Under the pieces are notes generated by a model. That model saw nothing but the letters and a program-made list of their open reading frames with translations, was not told where the DNA came from and did not search any database. Shown here in pieces: positions 48,699-58,081 of a stretch of DNA of 64,000 nucleotides. The stretch comes from Priestia koreensis (GTDB lineage Bacteria > Bacillota > Bacilli > Bacillales > Bacillaceae_H): the NCBI RefSeq assembly GCF_001274935.1, contig NZ_LILC01000015.1, positions 1 through 64,000 on the forward strand, read 5' to 3'. Position 1 is the first letter of the stretch. Every line of letters starts with the position of its first letter. Made by a program: the position numbers and the translations under genes.

Positions 48699-48732
48699 AA
48701 AGCGAGGAGAGCCTGTATGCTCTTCTCGCTTT
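48699..48732. terminator. Bidirectional terminator between the FNR and dus genes
   Basis: A 14-bp stem, AAAGCGAGGAGAGC against GCTCTTCTCGCTTT (one G-U), has a 6-nt loop and A/T tracts on both sides, serving the two convergent genes. Confidence 0.9.
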
Positions 48733-48737
48733 CTTAT

Positions 48738-49736
48738 TTATGAAACAGAAAATCCTTCTTCTTCTTTTACGCCATATTTCTCGGTGAATTCGTCTAAAAG
48801 AGTACGAACTTCATCTGTGGAATTCGTTTCCATTAGAAGGTTTCTTAGTTCACCAGCTCCGCGGAATCCACGAACGTAAATTTTAAAGAAGCGGCGCAGT
48901 GGTTTGAATTGACGAGGCTCTAATTCGTTTGAGTATTTATCGTGAAGATCAAGCTGTAGTCTTAGAAGATCTAGAAGTTCTTGGCTACCGTGCTCTTTCT
49001 TCTCTTTTTCAAATGCAAACGGATTGTGGAAGATGCCGCGTCCAATCATAATCCCATCTACTCCGTATTTCTCTGCTAGCTCAAGGCCTTTCTCACGGTC
49101 AGGAATATCTCCATTAATCGTCAGAAGCGTCTGAGGAGCAATTTCATCACGAAGCTTCTTAATCTCAGGAATAAGCTCCCAGTGAGCATCAACGTTACTC
49201 ATTTCTTTACGCGTGCGAAGGTGGATGGAAAGGTTCGCAACATCTTGTTCTAAAATGTGTCGTAACCATGCATGCCATTCTTCTACTTCTGTATATCCAA
49301 GACGAGTTTTCACACTTACAGGAAGACCGCCTGCTTTAGCAGCTTGAATGATTTCAGCAGCCACATCAGGGCGACGGATTAGTCCAGAACCTCTACCATT
49401 TGCCGCCACGTTCTGTACGGGGCAACCCATGTTAATGTCAATTCCGCGGAATCCCATCTCAGCCATCCCAATGCTCATCTCACGGAAGTATTCGGGCTTG
49501 TCTCCCCAAATATGCGCAACCATTGGTTGTTCATCTTCTGTGAACGTTAAGCGTCCACGTACGCTATTTCGTCCTTTTGGATGACAATAGCTTTCTGTAT
49601 TCGTAAATTCTGTGAAGAATACGTCAGGTCTCGCTGCTTTACTCACGACATGACGAAAAACCACATCGGTCACGGCTTCCATCGGTGCCAGAATAAAGAA
49701 CGGCCGAGGCAACTCATGCCAAAAATTATCTTTCAT
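48738..49736 (-). CDS. tRNA-dihydrouridine synthase
   Basis: An FMN enzyme that reduces uridine to dihydrouridine in the tRNA D-loop. The 332-residue TIM-barrel protein has the family N-terminus [15 protein letters not shown], the catalytic-cysteine segment [19 protein letters not shown] (Cys about 103), SVKTRLGY, the His-containing [11 protein letters not shown] and [14 protein letters not shown]. The subfamily (DusB- or DusC-like) is not certain. The ribosome-binding site is weak (GAGAGG about 13 nt before ATG). Confidence 0.9.
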   Translation of the reverse strand: MKDNFWHELPRPFFILAPMEAVTDVVFRHVVSKAARPDVFFTEFTNTESYCHPKGRNSVRGRLTFTEDEQPMVAHIWGDKPEYFREMSIGMAEMGFRGIDINMGCPVQNVAANGRGSGLIRRPDVAAEIIQAAKAGGLPVSVKTRLGYTEVEEWHAWLRHILEQDVANLSIHLRTRKEMSNVDAHWELIPEIKKLRDEIAPQTLLTINGDIPDREKGLELAEKYGVDGIMIGRGIFHNPFAFEKEKKEHGSQELLDLLRLQLDLHDKYSNELEPRQFKPLRRFFKIYVRGFRGAGELRNLLMETNSTDEVRTLLDEFTEKYGVKEEEGFSVS

Positions 49737-49947
49737 AATATAGTAAACCCTCTCTTTAAGGGAAACAGGTTCCCAAAATTAAAAAGTGAAAAAATCTGTA
49801 GTCCTATCCATTCTCTTTTAGAATGAATTTCAACCAGTATATACTTTAATAGTATTAACCAAAAAGTGCAAGTGGACGACTTGTTTTGATCGCTACTCTT
49901 TAACAAAATATCCATCTACCCCGCTAAATAAACAAGGGGAGAAAAAC

Positions 49948-50502
49948 ATGATTACAATTCAACAAATTCATAAAGAACATTATCCTCAAGGAAAGAACGT
50001 TCATTATAAGTATACATCAGATCAGTATTATGAAGTGAAGGTTGAAAAAATAGGAAACGGATGGTGTTTTTCGATGCAGGAAAAAAGATTTTCTGCCCCT
50101 TTCGTAAAAGAGCTAGAAGAAGACATTTTTCAACCTCATAAAGATGGTTCAGAGGTCTACATCGCTTTTTTTGAAGGTAAGGAAGCAGCTATTATGGTTA
50201 TTCAAGAAATGGAATGGAATCATACATTGCTAATTCATGATTTGTATGTAGAGTCTGCGTTTAAAAGGCTCGGAATCGGTCAAAGCCTGATCCAATTCGC
50301 AAAGCAGCGAGCTATTACGCTAGGAGTGAGGTCGATCATATTGGAAACTCAAACGTCTAATTATCCTGCGATCCAATTTTATATAAGAAATGGATTTGAA
50401 CCAGTCGGTTTGAACACCATTTCTTATGCCAATCACGACATCCAAAATAGGGAAGTTCGGATTGAGATGGGGTATGTGCTAAAAGAGTGTGACATTGAAT
50501 AA
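49948..50502 (+). CDS. GNAT family N-acetyltransferase
   Basis: A 184-residue protein with a GNAT fold in its C-terminal two thirds. The acetyl-CoA loop is LYVESAFKRLGIGQSLIQFA (about 94-113), and the final strand is NYPAIQFYIRNGFEPVG (about 136-152). The N-terminal third is less typical. ATG start behind AAGGGGAGA. It stands alone between dus and a flavoprotein gene. The acetyl acceptor is unknown; family members include aminoglycoside- and streptothricin-type acetyltransferases, but nothing here proves that. Confidence 0.85.
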   Translation: MITIQQIHKEHYPQGKNVHYKYTSDQYYEVKVEKIGNGWCFSMQEKRFSAPFVKELEEDIFQPHKDGSEVYIAFFEGKEAAIMVIQEMEWNHTLLIHDLYVESAFKRLGIGQSLIQFAKQRAITLGVRSIILETQTSNYPAIQFYIRNGFEPVGLNTISYANHDIQNREVRIEMGYVLKECDIE

Positions 50503-50585
50503 ACCCGAACCAATCTCTATTTTAGGAATAGAATAGTACAAAAACGATTACTTTTGATTTGAAAATAGAGGTAGGGATTATCTAA

Positions 50586-51935
50586 ATGAGCTCATTCTTT
50601 TTAAAGGGTTTAACAGGTGAAGTAGTCACGATAAACGATCCTAACTACGAATCCTCTCGTCAGGAATGGAATCGAGCTATTCAAAAGTACCCGTTAGTAA
50701 TTGTGTACTGTGAACGAAAACAGGATGTTGTGAATGCGATTTGTTGGGCGCAAAGACGTCGTGTAGGCATTCGTATCCGTTCAGGAGGCCATCATTATGA
50801 AGGGTATTCGATAGGTGATCTTGTGCTGGTGATTGATATTAGTCGACTAAATGGACTAACACTGGACAAGAAGCACCACCGCCTAACAATGGAGGCAGGA
50901 GCTAAAAATACAGAAGTATATCACTTTGTTGGTTCAAAAGGCTATGTGTTTCCAGGCGGAACGTGTCCGACGGTTGGTGTGTCAGGATTCACGCTTGGAG
51001 GAGGCTGGGGACTTTCTAGCAGACGCTATGGTTTGGGGTGCGATAGATTGCTAGAAATAGAGCTAATCAACTATGAAGGAGGCATCATCAAAGCCAGTAG
51101 GTACTGTCATCCAGATCTTTTCTGGGCTTGTTGCGGTGCTGGTGGCGGAAACTTTGGTGTAGTCGTAAGCATGACCTTTCAGTTACCAAAACCGCGAACA
51201 AAACCGATCACCCTCGTTCGATTCTTCTATGTCGGAACAACGAAGAAAAAGCAAGAGAAGGTAATGGACATCTGGCAAAAGTGGTTGCCTACCTTGGACA
51301 AACGTATGACGCTCGTCACAAGCTTTTATAGTGCAGACGGAGAAGGGTTGGGTATTTTCGCTAACGGCTTCTTTTATGGTTCACCAAATAGAGCGAGGAA
51401 GCTTTTAGAGCCTTTTATGAAAGTAGAAGGTTTTCGACTCGAATTAGAAGAGCTTCCTTTTCTTGATGCTGTTAAAAAGATTGAGGAAACCTATCCACCG
51501 TCTGAAAAATTTAAATCCACCGGACGGTTTGTGCAACGACATTATTCGAAACAAGAACTTCAAGCAATTACAGAGCTCATCCAACAACCTGCTAAAGGAT
51601 CTGTCTATGCTGCGATTTCCTTTTACGCTCTTGGAGGAGCAATAAAGGAAGTTGGAAGCACCGACACAGCCTTTTATTATAGAAACGCGCGGTATATCCT
51701 AGGATTTCAGTCAGTTTGGGTCAAAAATAGCGCTGCCTCAGCCAATCAAAAGTGGGTACGAGAACGCTTTGAATACATTAAAAGCATTACAGAAGGTTCC
51801 TATGTTAATTTCCCCATCAGCAACCTTCAAAATTATGAGCGTGAATACTTTGGAGAGAATGCTGAACGATTAGAACGGATAAACCGTAGATACGATCCGT
51901 ATAACGTATTCCGTTTTCCTCAAGGTCTAAGATGA
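50586..51935 (+). CDS. FAD-linked oxidase, berberine-bridge type (CotQ/YgaK-like)
   Basis: A 449-residue member of the FAD_binding_4/BBE family. The conserved His in RSGGHHYEGYS (about 65-75) and Cys in GGTCPTVGVSG (about 125-135) are the two residues used for bicovalent FAD attachment. A C-terminal BBE segment contains the RYDPYNVFRFPQ signature. Length and motifs match B. subtilis CotQ (YvdP, a spore-coat protein) and YgaK. No signal peptide. ATG start with AGGTAGGGA upstream. The substrate is unknown. Confidence 0.9.
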   Translation: MSSFFLKGLTGEVVTINDPNYESSRQEWNRAIQKYPLVIVYCERKQDVVNAICWAQRRRVGIRIRSGGHHYEGYSIGDLVLVIDISRLNGLTLDKKHHRLTMEAGAKNTEVYHFVGSKGYVFPGGTCPTVGVSGFTLGGGWGLSSRRYGLGCDRLLEIELINYEGGIIKASRYCHPDLFWACCGAGGGNFGVVVSMTFQLPKPRTKPITLVRFFYVGTTKKKQEKVMDIWQKWLPTLDKRMTLVTSFYSADGEGLGIFANGFFYGSPNRARKLLEPFMKVEGFRLELEELPFLDAVKKIEETYPPSEKFKSTGRFVQRHYSKQELQAITELIQQPAKGSVYAAISFYALGGAIKEVGSTDTAFYYRNARYILGFQSVWVKNSAASANQKWVRERFEYIKSITEGSYVNFPISNLQNYEREYFGENAERLERINRRYDPYNVFRFPQGLR

Positions 51936-51941
51936 AGTTGA

Positions 51942-51980
51942 AAAAAGCCGCTACAAGATAAAATCTTGTAGCGGCTTTTT
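51942..51980. terminator. Bidirectional terminator, perfect 18-bp stem
   Basis: AAAAAGCCGCTACAAGAT and its exact complement enclose AAA; A and T tracts flank it. It separates the flavoprotein gene from the convergent small membrane protein gene. Confidence 0.94.
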
Positions 51981-51983
51981 ATT

Positions 51984-52298
51984 TTAAGCAATATGAGAAA
52001 TAATTTGTCGATCTTGTAACACGGCGCGACCTTCTTCAGTAGCAGGTTGATAGCCCTTTTCAATTAGTTCTTTAATATAGATTTTGTTGTAGACAAATGC
52101 GAATATGATACCCGTAATAAATGATCCAATTCCAACTGTAAAGGTTCCTACGATTACCTCAATGACGAACATAATAACAGCCCATTTTAAATCCCCACGG
52201 AATAATGCCGGGAAGAAACCAAAAAAGAAAGTAGTCCAGCTAAATCCTACTTTAACTTCTTTTTTTAAACCACCAGTTTTTGTAAGTGTAACTTTCAT
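51984..52298 (-). CDS. Small membrane protein (HrgC/DUF2628-like)
   Basis: A 104-residue protein with a short polar N-terminus, the segment FSWTTFFFGFFPALFRGDLKW (about 19-39), and a second long hydrophobic stretch (about 40-70, AVIMFVIEVIVGTFTVGIG...). It ends in a Lys/Glu-rich tail. The pattern of an aromatic hairpin then Gly-rich helix is that of DUF2628/HrgC-like proteins, whose function is unknown. ATG start behind AGAGGAG. Single gene ended by the shared terminator. Confidence 0.75.
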   Translation of the reverse strand: MKVTLTKTGGLKKEVKVGFSWTTFFFGFFPALFRGDLKWAVIMFVIEVIVGTFTVGIGSFITGIIFAFVYNKIYIKELIEKGYQPATEEGRAVLQDRQIISHIA

Positions 52299-52970
52299 AT
52301 TGTATAACTCCTCTTAAATATTAAATTACGGGTCGTAAAATAAACATAGAAATAATGACAAATTCTTATTTACCCGAAATATCCATTTTTTATATTAAAA
52401 TAATCTAGGAAAAAAGGCGATAGTTTTTTCCAAATTAAATTTAAAAAGTAAAATAAATCAATATATGAGTTAAATTTGCAGTAACCAATACGTTCTTTCT
52501 TTTTTCGTCTGTTTTTTCTATAATTTAGGGTAAATAGGTATTGTGTGGGCGCATAGAAAATTTCCATTTGATGATTCTAGACATAGGAACAGTCATCTTC
52601 GAATAGAAATAACGTATACTACATGTGAAGAACGGAACTTAGTGCATTTAAAGTCGAAAAAATTATATAAAGATATTTTACCTATGAAGGGCGATAATTC
52701 GCTTCATTTCAATAAAAGCAGAGAAACCCATATGTTTTTTAAAAAATTAATCAAGACTTCTCCCTTTTTAAAACGCTTTAAATAGTTTATAATTATCAGA
52801 TAATAGTAAATATTTTAAGCTCCAAATAATTAAAATGGTTTATAATATAGTTAGTTAGATCAGTGAGACAGAAAAGGTGTGTTCCAAGGGGATGTGGGGC
52901 TAGCTTTTTTCACATTCTAGAAAGAACAAAAATTCCTTTTTTGCCAATACAGGGGATGAGGAAGGTTATC
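52299..52970. other. Gap upstream of mqo
   Basis: This AT-rich 672-bp stretch separates the small membrane protein gene from mqo. It contains one doubtful 80-codon frame (52543-52785) and a TATAAT at 52841-52846 without a convincing -35. The last 110 bp are richer in G and could be an mqo leader. I see no repeat, tRNA or insertion-sequence remnant. Confidence 0.5.
52543..52785 (+). CDS. Hypothetical 80-residue protein (doubtful)
   Basis: A GTG-started frame encodes a basic, Lys/Arg/His-rich 80-residue sequence with one cysteine and no recognisable domain. Upstream there is only a weak AGGT. It lies in an AT-rich gap with no clear promoter. It may be a chance frame or a decayed gene fragment; no function is assigned. 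Confidence 0.2.
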   Translation: MWAHRKFPFDDSRHRNSHLRIEITYTTCEERNLVHLKSKKLYKDILPMKGDNSLHFNKSRETHMFFKKLIKTSPFLKRFK

Positions 52971-54506
52971 ATGAGTAAACTACCGAACAAAACAGACGTA
53001 ATTTTAATTGGTGCCGGAGTAATGAGTGCAACACTAGGGGCATTACTGAAAGAATTAGCTCCAGAATGGGAAATTAAAGTGTTTGAAAAGCTCACAAGTG
53101 CTGGAGAAGAAAGCTCCAATGAATGGAACAATGCAGGTACAGGTCACTCAGCGCTATGTGAATTAAACTATACAACAGAAAAGTCGGACGGATCGATCGA
53201 TATTTCGAAAGCAGTTAAAATCAATGAGCAGTTTCAATTATCCAGACAGTTCTGGTCCTACTTAGTAAAAAGTAACTTAATTCGCAATCCTGAAGATTTC
53301 ATTATGCCCATTCCACATATGAGCTTGGTTCAAGGGGAAAAAGATGTAACGTTCTTAAAAAAACGGTTGGAAGCGTTATCAAAAAGTCCGCTATTCCAAG
53401 GTATGGAATACTCAGAGAATCCTGAAAAGTTGAAGGAATGGATGCCTTTAATCATGGAAGAACGTACTTCTACTGAACCGATGGCAGCCACAAAAATTGA
53501 TTCAGGAACTGACGTGAATTTCGGCGCACTAACACGTATGTTATTTGACTATTTAAAAACAAAAAATGTCGAAATGAACTATAACCATGGTGTAAAAGAC
53601 ATTAAGCGCACAAGCAATGGGCTTTGGGAAGTTAAAGTTCATGACATGAACAGCGGTAAAATTGAAAACCATACGGCCAAGTTTGTATTCATTGGTGCAG
53701 GTGGTGCAAGCCTACCTCTACTACAAAAAACAGGTATTCCTGAATCTAAGCAGATTGGCGGATTTCCTGTAAGCGGATTGTTTATGGTATGTAACAATCC
53801 TGAAGTCATTGAAAGACATCACGCAAAAGTATATGGAAAGGCAAAGGTAGGAGCTCCTCCGATGTCTGTTCCACATTTAGATACACGATTTATTGATAAT
53901 AAAAAATCACTCCTATTTGGTCCATTTGCGGGCTTCTCGCCGAAATTCTTAAAAACAGGATCAAATTTAGATTTAATTGGTTCTGTGAAACCAAATAACC
54001 TGTTCACGATGTTAGCAGCAGGTATGAAAGAAATGTCATTAACAAAATATCTTATTCAGCAAGTACTGTTGTCGAATGAAAAGCGCCTTGAAGAGCTACG
54101 AGAATTCATTCCAACAGCTAAGCTTGAGGACTGGGACGTGGTTATAGCAGGTCAACGCGTTCAGGTTATCAAAGACACAGAAGCAGGCGGAAAAGGAACG
54201 CTACAATTCGGTACAGAAGTTGTTACAGCTTCAGATGGAACGATCGCAGCCCTACTAGGTGCGTCTCCAGGTGCTTCTACAGCGGTTCACGTTATGCTTG
54301 AAGTATTAGAAAAATGCTTCCCGAAAAACATGAAAAACTGGCAGGGAAAAGTGAAAGAGATGATCCCATCTTACGGACTGTCACTTTCTGACCAGCCTGA
54401 GCTTTTCCGAGAACTTCATCAATCAACAGCAGAAACACTTGGTTTGGTGAAAAAAAAAGAGACTTCCGATCATTCGAATAAGGTAGGAACTGAAGTATAT
54501 AGTTAA
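52971..54506 (+). CDS. mqo: Malate:quinone oxidoreductase
   Basis: Mqo is the FAD-dependent, membrane-associated enzyme that oxidises malate to oxaloacetate and passes electrons to quinone. The 511-residue product starts [23 protein letters not shown], with the FAD motif at about 11-23, and has [19 protein letters not shown] and [16 protein letters not shown], plus [17 protein letters not shown] near the C-terminus. ATG at 52971 follows GAGGAAGG; an in-frame upstream extension to 52863 lacks a plausible site and homology. Confidence 0.95.
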   Translation: MSKLPNKTDVILIGAGVMSATLGALLKELAPEWEIKVFEKLTSAGEESSNEWNNAGTGHSALCELNYTTEKSDGSIDISKAVKINEQFQLSRQFWSYLVKSNLIRNPEDFIMPIPHMSLVQGEKDVTFLKKRLEALSKSPLFQGMEYSENPEKLKEWMPLIMEERTSTEPMAATKIDSGTDVNFGALTRMLFDYLKTKNVEMNYNHGVKDIKRTSNGLWEVKVHDMNSGKIENHTAKFVFIGAGGASLPLLQKTGIPESKQIGGFPVSGLFMVCNNPEVIERHHAKVYGKAKVGAPPMSVPHLDTRFIDNKKSLLFGPFAGFSPKFLKTGSNLDLIGSVKPNNLFTMLAAGMKEMSLTKYLIQQVLLSNEKRLEELREFIPTAKLEDWDVVIAGQRVQVIKDTEAGGKGTLQFGTEVVTASDGTIAALLGASPGASTAVHVMLEVLEKCFPKNMKNWQGKVKEMIPSYGLSLSDQPELFRELHQSTAETLGLVKKKETSDHSNKVGTEVYS

Positions 54507-54521
54507 AACGTTTACGTAACA

Positions 54522-54559
54522 AAAAAAGGAGAAAATCGACACCGATTTTCTCCTTTTTT
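54522..54559. terminator. Bidirectional terminator between mqo and the ECF S-component gene
   Basis: AAAAAAGGAGAAAATCG and its exact complement form a 17-bp stem around ACAC, flanked by A/T tracts for both convergent genes. Confidence 0.93.
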
Positions 54560-54560
54560 A

Positions 54561-55097
54561 TTATCGGAAAATGGAAGATCTTTTAAGTGCAGTACAAACA
54601 GGAATAGCAATCACCATGCCGACTACGTTTTGAACGATATTACCCGTAATAGATGCTACTGGGGAAATCCAGTTATGGAATAGAATACCCTCACAAATAT
54701 AGTAACCCGCTAGCATAACAGGCACAGAAACGATCGTAGCTATTAAATTAAAGGCAAAGCTTGTACCTCTGCGACCGTTTGACCAGGCAATTTTCCCAAC
54801 AATATACCCCTGTAAGCCACGTGTTACAAAGCTAAATGGTGCCCATAGCGTCCAGCCGCTAAGATAATCAAATAGCGCCATTCCTACTGCTCCTGAAATG
54901 GCTCCTTTTTTAGGGCCAAACATGATCGAAGCAATAAACAACATCCCAGTTCCTAAGTGAACCAATCCACCATTTGCGGTAATGGGCAGCCTAATATTTA
55001 TAAAAAATGTCGCCACAAATACAAGCGCAATTAGCATCGCCGTAATAATTAAATCAAATGTCTTTGTGTTTGAAGCATATCCTTGTGTTCGTTGCAT
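54561..55097 (-). CDS. ECF transporter S component (vitamin uptake)
   Basis: A 178-residue integral membrane protein with five to six hydrophobic helices. Its signature region is GLVHLGTGMLFIASIMFGPKKGAISGAVGMALFDYLSG (about 49-86). This is the layout of energy-coupling-factor S components, which bind a vitamin or precursor and share an EcfA-T module encoded elsewhere. Start at the ATG giving MQRTQGY, 7-8 nt after AAAGGA. The ligand is not evident. I saw no riboswitch upstream. Confidence 0.82.
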   Translation of the reverse strand: MQRTQGYASNTKTFDLIITAMLIALVFVATFFINIRLPITANGGLVHLGTGMLFIASIMFGPKKGAISGAVGMALFDYLSGWTLWAPFSFVTRGLQGYIVGKIAWSNGRRGTSFAFNLIATIVSVPVMLAGYYICEGILFHNWISPVASITGNIVQNVVGMVIAIPVCTALKRSSIFR

Positions 55098-55218
55098 ATG
55101 AATAATTCCTTTCAAATATGTTTTTGATAATTATAGTAGCATGAAATGTATCAGAAAGTTGAAAAATTTTATTAGAATAAGAAATAAATATTATTTTTAA
55201 GATGTGTAGGAATGATTA

Positions 55219-55245
55219 AAAAGGGTTCTTACTAAAGTAAGAACC
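55219..55245 (-). terminator. Terminator of the defence operon
   Basis: GGTTCTTACT and AGTAAGAACC form a perfect 10-bp stem with a 2-nt loop, just after the AIPR stop, followed by five T on the minus strand. Confidence 0.9.
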
Positions 55246-55251
55246 ACTAGG

Positions 55252-57057
55252 TTATACAATTGATTGTAGTTGTTTTTTACATTTGTTATGAAATTGAATC
55301 CAACATTGTTCCTTTTTAGCCCACTGCGTCACGTTTTGTTCACCAGCAGAATCTCTTAAGAATTCAAGGGTTGTCTGGGCAATTTCTTTAATTACATCAT
55401 CCCACTTATCAGAAAGACCCTGTTTATCCCAAGTTTCTGTTAGATTAATTGAGTCACCATAAACTAGTTTAAGCATAGCTGTAGTATAATATACGACATT
55501 TGCTTTATAGCCTTTTAAACCTAGAGCGTTTACTATATCCTGTACTTTTCTATTAATAATTACTCGTGCTATAAGCTCTTTATATAAGCTTCCTGTTAAC
55601 TCCTTTAAGTCATCTTCAGATCCTTGTTCGTATTTCCAATAAGACTTGTTGAACTCCATAAATTTTTTAAAGGCTTCTTCTCCACCCTTGCTTGAAACAT
55701 GAGGGAAACCTTCCCATGACATGAAATTTTTTGCCAAGTCAACTTTGTTTAACAAAAAGTCTTTAGGAAACTCTTTCTTGAACTCTGTCTGTTCTTTTCC
55801 TTTTTTTCTACGGTTTAAATCTACCATATATTGGCCGCGAGCTCTTTCGAAGTACCATTTAGATTCAGATTTTCTTTTATCTTGTGAAGGAATCCAAACA
55901 GATCTAGAAAAATGCTCTAAGGAAGACATAAATCTTGTGTTTGCTAAAAGGTCTGATTGATTAATTTTATTTTGAGTATTGGCGTATTTGGAGATCTTAG
56001 ATACCATATCTTCTTCGATTAGCCTAGCGTTATCACTGTTTTCTTCAACACGTAGAATGGTAAGTTTTGTTTGAACGTATACGTCACTCAAATCAACTCC
56101 AGATTTATAAGCTTGATGAATGGAAGCTGTAGTTTGCCCTCCATTTACAATTTGCCAACCTTCCAATGAATGAACTTTTACTAAGTTACTATCTGGAGAT
56201 GAAATAATATCACCATTGTGAGCTACACTAGAAATTCCATTATTATATACAACAAACATTTCTTTTTCATTATCATTTTTTAAAGTATCTCTGATACCTT
56301 TATTTGTTGATCCTTTAGCTTGTAAAAATGACCTTACGTTTCTTTCAACTAGTTTAGGTCCCCACTTATCGTAGGCTTTAGCCAATAGCTCAGCAGAAAT
56401 GAACCCTATGTAACAGTCAAAAGTACCGTTCGAGTTTGTTTGTTTTGGCTGTGGAACATACATCAATTCAAATGCCTGCTCAAATTCCTTTTGAAAATCG
56501 ATAACAATACTAGAAGATTCTTGATCGGAAGAAGTTACTTGATAAATTCGATCTACATCCCAAACCTGTACATCTGTTTCAATTCCTTTTGTTGAGGTTA
56601 TATCGATAAGTTTATTCGATCTATAGTATCTATTCGAGAAGATAGTAATAGTTAACTTTTCAATTTCAATGCTATTATCGTCTAAAAGTTTTATTAGATC
56701 CATTATTGGATGAGAAGGGTCGATCGGAATGCTTGAATACTGACTAAAGAATCTTTTGGCTTTGTTAGCTAAATCTTTTAAAGTAGTCATTGATATTTCT
56801 TCGGGTACTTCCATAAATTCATCAAAATCCATGATATAGAGGTTAAGCTCATTTTCGTCTTCATCATAAGAATAAGCATCAACTTGGATATTTAAGTTTG
56901 GACGATAGAACTCTACATAAGTAGGAGAATGAGGAGTTTCCATATATGTAAGATATTCTTCGAGAAAAGCTTCAAAAGGAGATGTTTTTGACGTCTGTTT
57001 TTCAATTTCATTCATTAGTTCCTGATAAAAAGTTTGCAACTCATATTTAACGCTCAA
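55252..57057 (-). CDS. AIPR family protein (abortive infection/phage resistance)
   Basis: A 601-residue protein of the AIPR family, first linked to abortive phage infection. The hallmark segment WQIVNGGQTTASIHQA (about 300-315) and the preceding VVYNNGISS/AHNGDII context are present, with a long helical C-terminal half. The start is TTG (MSVKYELQTF), 9 nt after AGGTGG, and lies 14 bp after the stop of the PD-(D/E)XK gene. It is the last gene of the four-gene effector cassette. Its biochemical activity is not settled; effector or sensor roles are both possible. Confidence 0.88.
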   Translation of the reverse strand: MSVKYELQTFYQELMNEIEKQTSKTSPFEAFLEEYLTYMETPHSPTYVEFYRPNLNIQVDAYSYDEDENELNLYIMDFDEFMEVPEEISMTTLKDLANKAKRFFSQYSSIPIDPSHPIMDLIKLLDDNSIEIEKLTITIFSNRYYRSNKLIDITSTKGIETDVQVWDVDRIYQVTSSDQESSSIVIDFQKEFEQAFELMYVPQPKQTNSNGTFDCYIGFISAELLAKAYDKWGPKLVERNVRSFLQAKGSTNKGIRDTLKNDNEKEMFVVYNNGISSVAHNGDIISSPDSNLVKVHSLEGWQIVNGGQTTASIHQAYKSGVDLSDVYVQTKLTILRVEENSDNARLIEEDMVSKISKYANTQNKINQSDLLANTRFMSSLEHFSRSVWIPSQDKRKSESKWYFERARGQYMVDLNRRKKGKEQTEFKKEFPKDFLLNKVDLAKNFMSWEGFPHVSSKGGEEAFKKFMEFNKSYWKYEQGSEDDLKELTGSLYKELIARVIINRKVQDIVNALGLKGYKANVVYYTTAMLKLVYGDSINLTETWDKQGLSDKWDDVIKEIAQTTLEFLRDSAGEQNVTQWAKKEQCWIQFHNKCKKQLQSIV

Positions 57058-57070
57058 CTAAATCAACCAC

Positions 57071-58081
57071 CTATTTAAGTATTTCATCTAATTCCACTTT
57101 AAATTTTATACAGTGTGTTAAATCAATGGAATAAGAGATATGAGAGATAGCAATTGGCAATTTTTCTTTTAATATTACTGGGAATTCTTCGTTTACTTTG
57201 TACACTTCTTCTTCTAAAACATTCATATAGATATCTGTATATTCGTTATCTTGAAAGCCAGCTTTCAACAGTGAATCATTAAATTTTAATAGCAACTGGA
57301 GGGAGAAAGTATTAAATTTATTACGCAAGTCATCCACTAATTGCTGAAGAGTTTGCCCAAAGTTGCGGCTTGTTTCTAAATAACAAACATATATATATAT
57401 GCTTGAAACAGCATCTGTAAGTTTTAATTGATTCTCATTAGAAATTCGAATTTTTTTGTTTAATTGATCCTTAACTGTTTTTATTTCTACTCCCCAGCCA
57501 CTAGTTCGAAAGTCAATTCGATCACTAAGAGGACCTCCCCAACCATTCAAAAGGAGAGGGGGCTTATCAGGGTTTTGTTTCATCCATTCTCTCATAAACC
57601 ATAATTCCCCATATAAACCTCTTTGCTGCTCTTCATTAAGTTTCTTATAGCCACCGCGTTTGAAAAAGCTCTTCCATTTTTCTAACACTTTATAAATAAC
57701 CGTAAAGAGAGGTTCAGTTAACTCTCTTGATATAACATTGTCAAAAACGTTTTGCATAATAGTTTCAAATAAATCTCCACTGTCTGGATCTGCCTGAATA
57801 AATTCAATAAAGTATCTGTCTTTTAGCGGTCCAAAGTTATCATGGAACTCCATTTTAATTTTTAAACCGTTCCATTTAGGTAATGAATTCATTTCATCTT
57901 CATCCCATGGGCCGTCAGGTATTTCGATGAAAAAGTATCTACATTTTGAAACTGTATCAATTCCTCCAAATGCAATAACATCTTCATGGAATAAAGGAAC
58001 TAGGGGCATCACACCATTTTGAGTATCATTTTTAATTTGTGACAAATTATTTTGATACAAATTAATAACTTGAGTATTCAT
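57071..58081 (-). CDS. PD-(D/E)XK nuclease-like protein (DUF4420/PF14390 type)
   Basis: A 336-residue protein with a restriction-endonuclease-like core: Glu in GELWFMREW (about 155), Asp in DRIDF (about 187-191) and the E-x-K pair in GVEIKTVK (about 199-201). That order (E ... D ... ExK) is complete, so the site should be catalytic. The ATG overlaps the Z1 gene stop in ATGA, indicating coupled translation. In this cassette it is the likely DNA-cutting component. The cleaved sequence is unknown. Confidence 0.87.
   Translation of the reverse strand: MNTQVINLYQNNLSQIKNDTQNGVMPLVPLFHEDVIAFGGIDTVSKCRYFFIEIPDGPWDEDEMNSLPKWNGLKIKMEFHDNFGPLKDRYFIEFIQADPDSGDLFETIMQNVFDNVISRELTEPLFTVIYKVLEKWKSFFKRGGYKKLNEEQQRGLYGELWFMREWMKQNPDKPPLLLNGWGGPLSDRIDFRTSGWGVEIKTVKDQLNKKIRISNENQLKLTDAVSSIYIYVCYLETSRNFGQTLQQLVDDLRNKFNTFSLQLLLKFNDSLLKAGFQDNEYTDIYMNVLEEEVYKVNEEFPVILKEKLPIAISHISYSIDLTHCIKFKVELDEILK

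Noticed and set aside
52370..52567. 65-codon minus-strand frame upstream of mqo
   Set aside because: Composition is AT-driven (Lys, Tyr, Asn, Phe), with no ribosome-binding site and no domain.
52863..52970. 36-codon in-frame N-terminal extension of Mqo
   Set aside because: Mqo homologues begin at the FAD-binding segment, and the ATG at 52971 has a good GAGGAAGG site.
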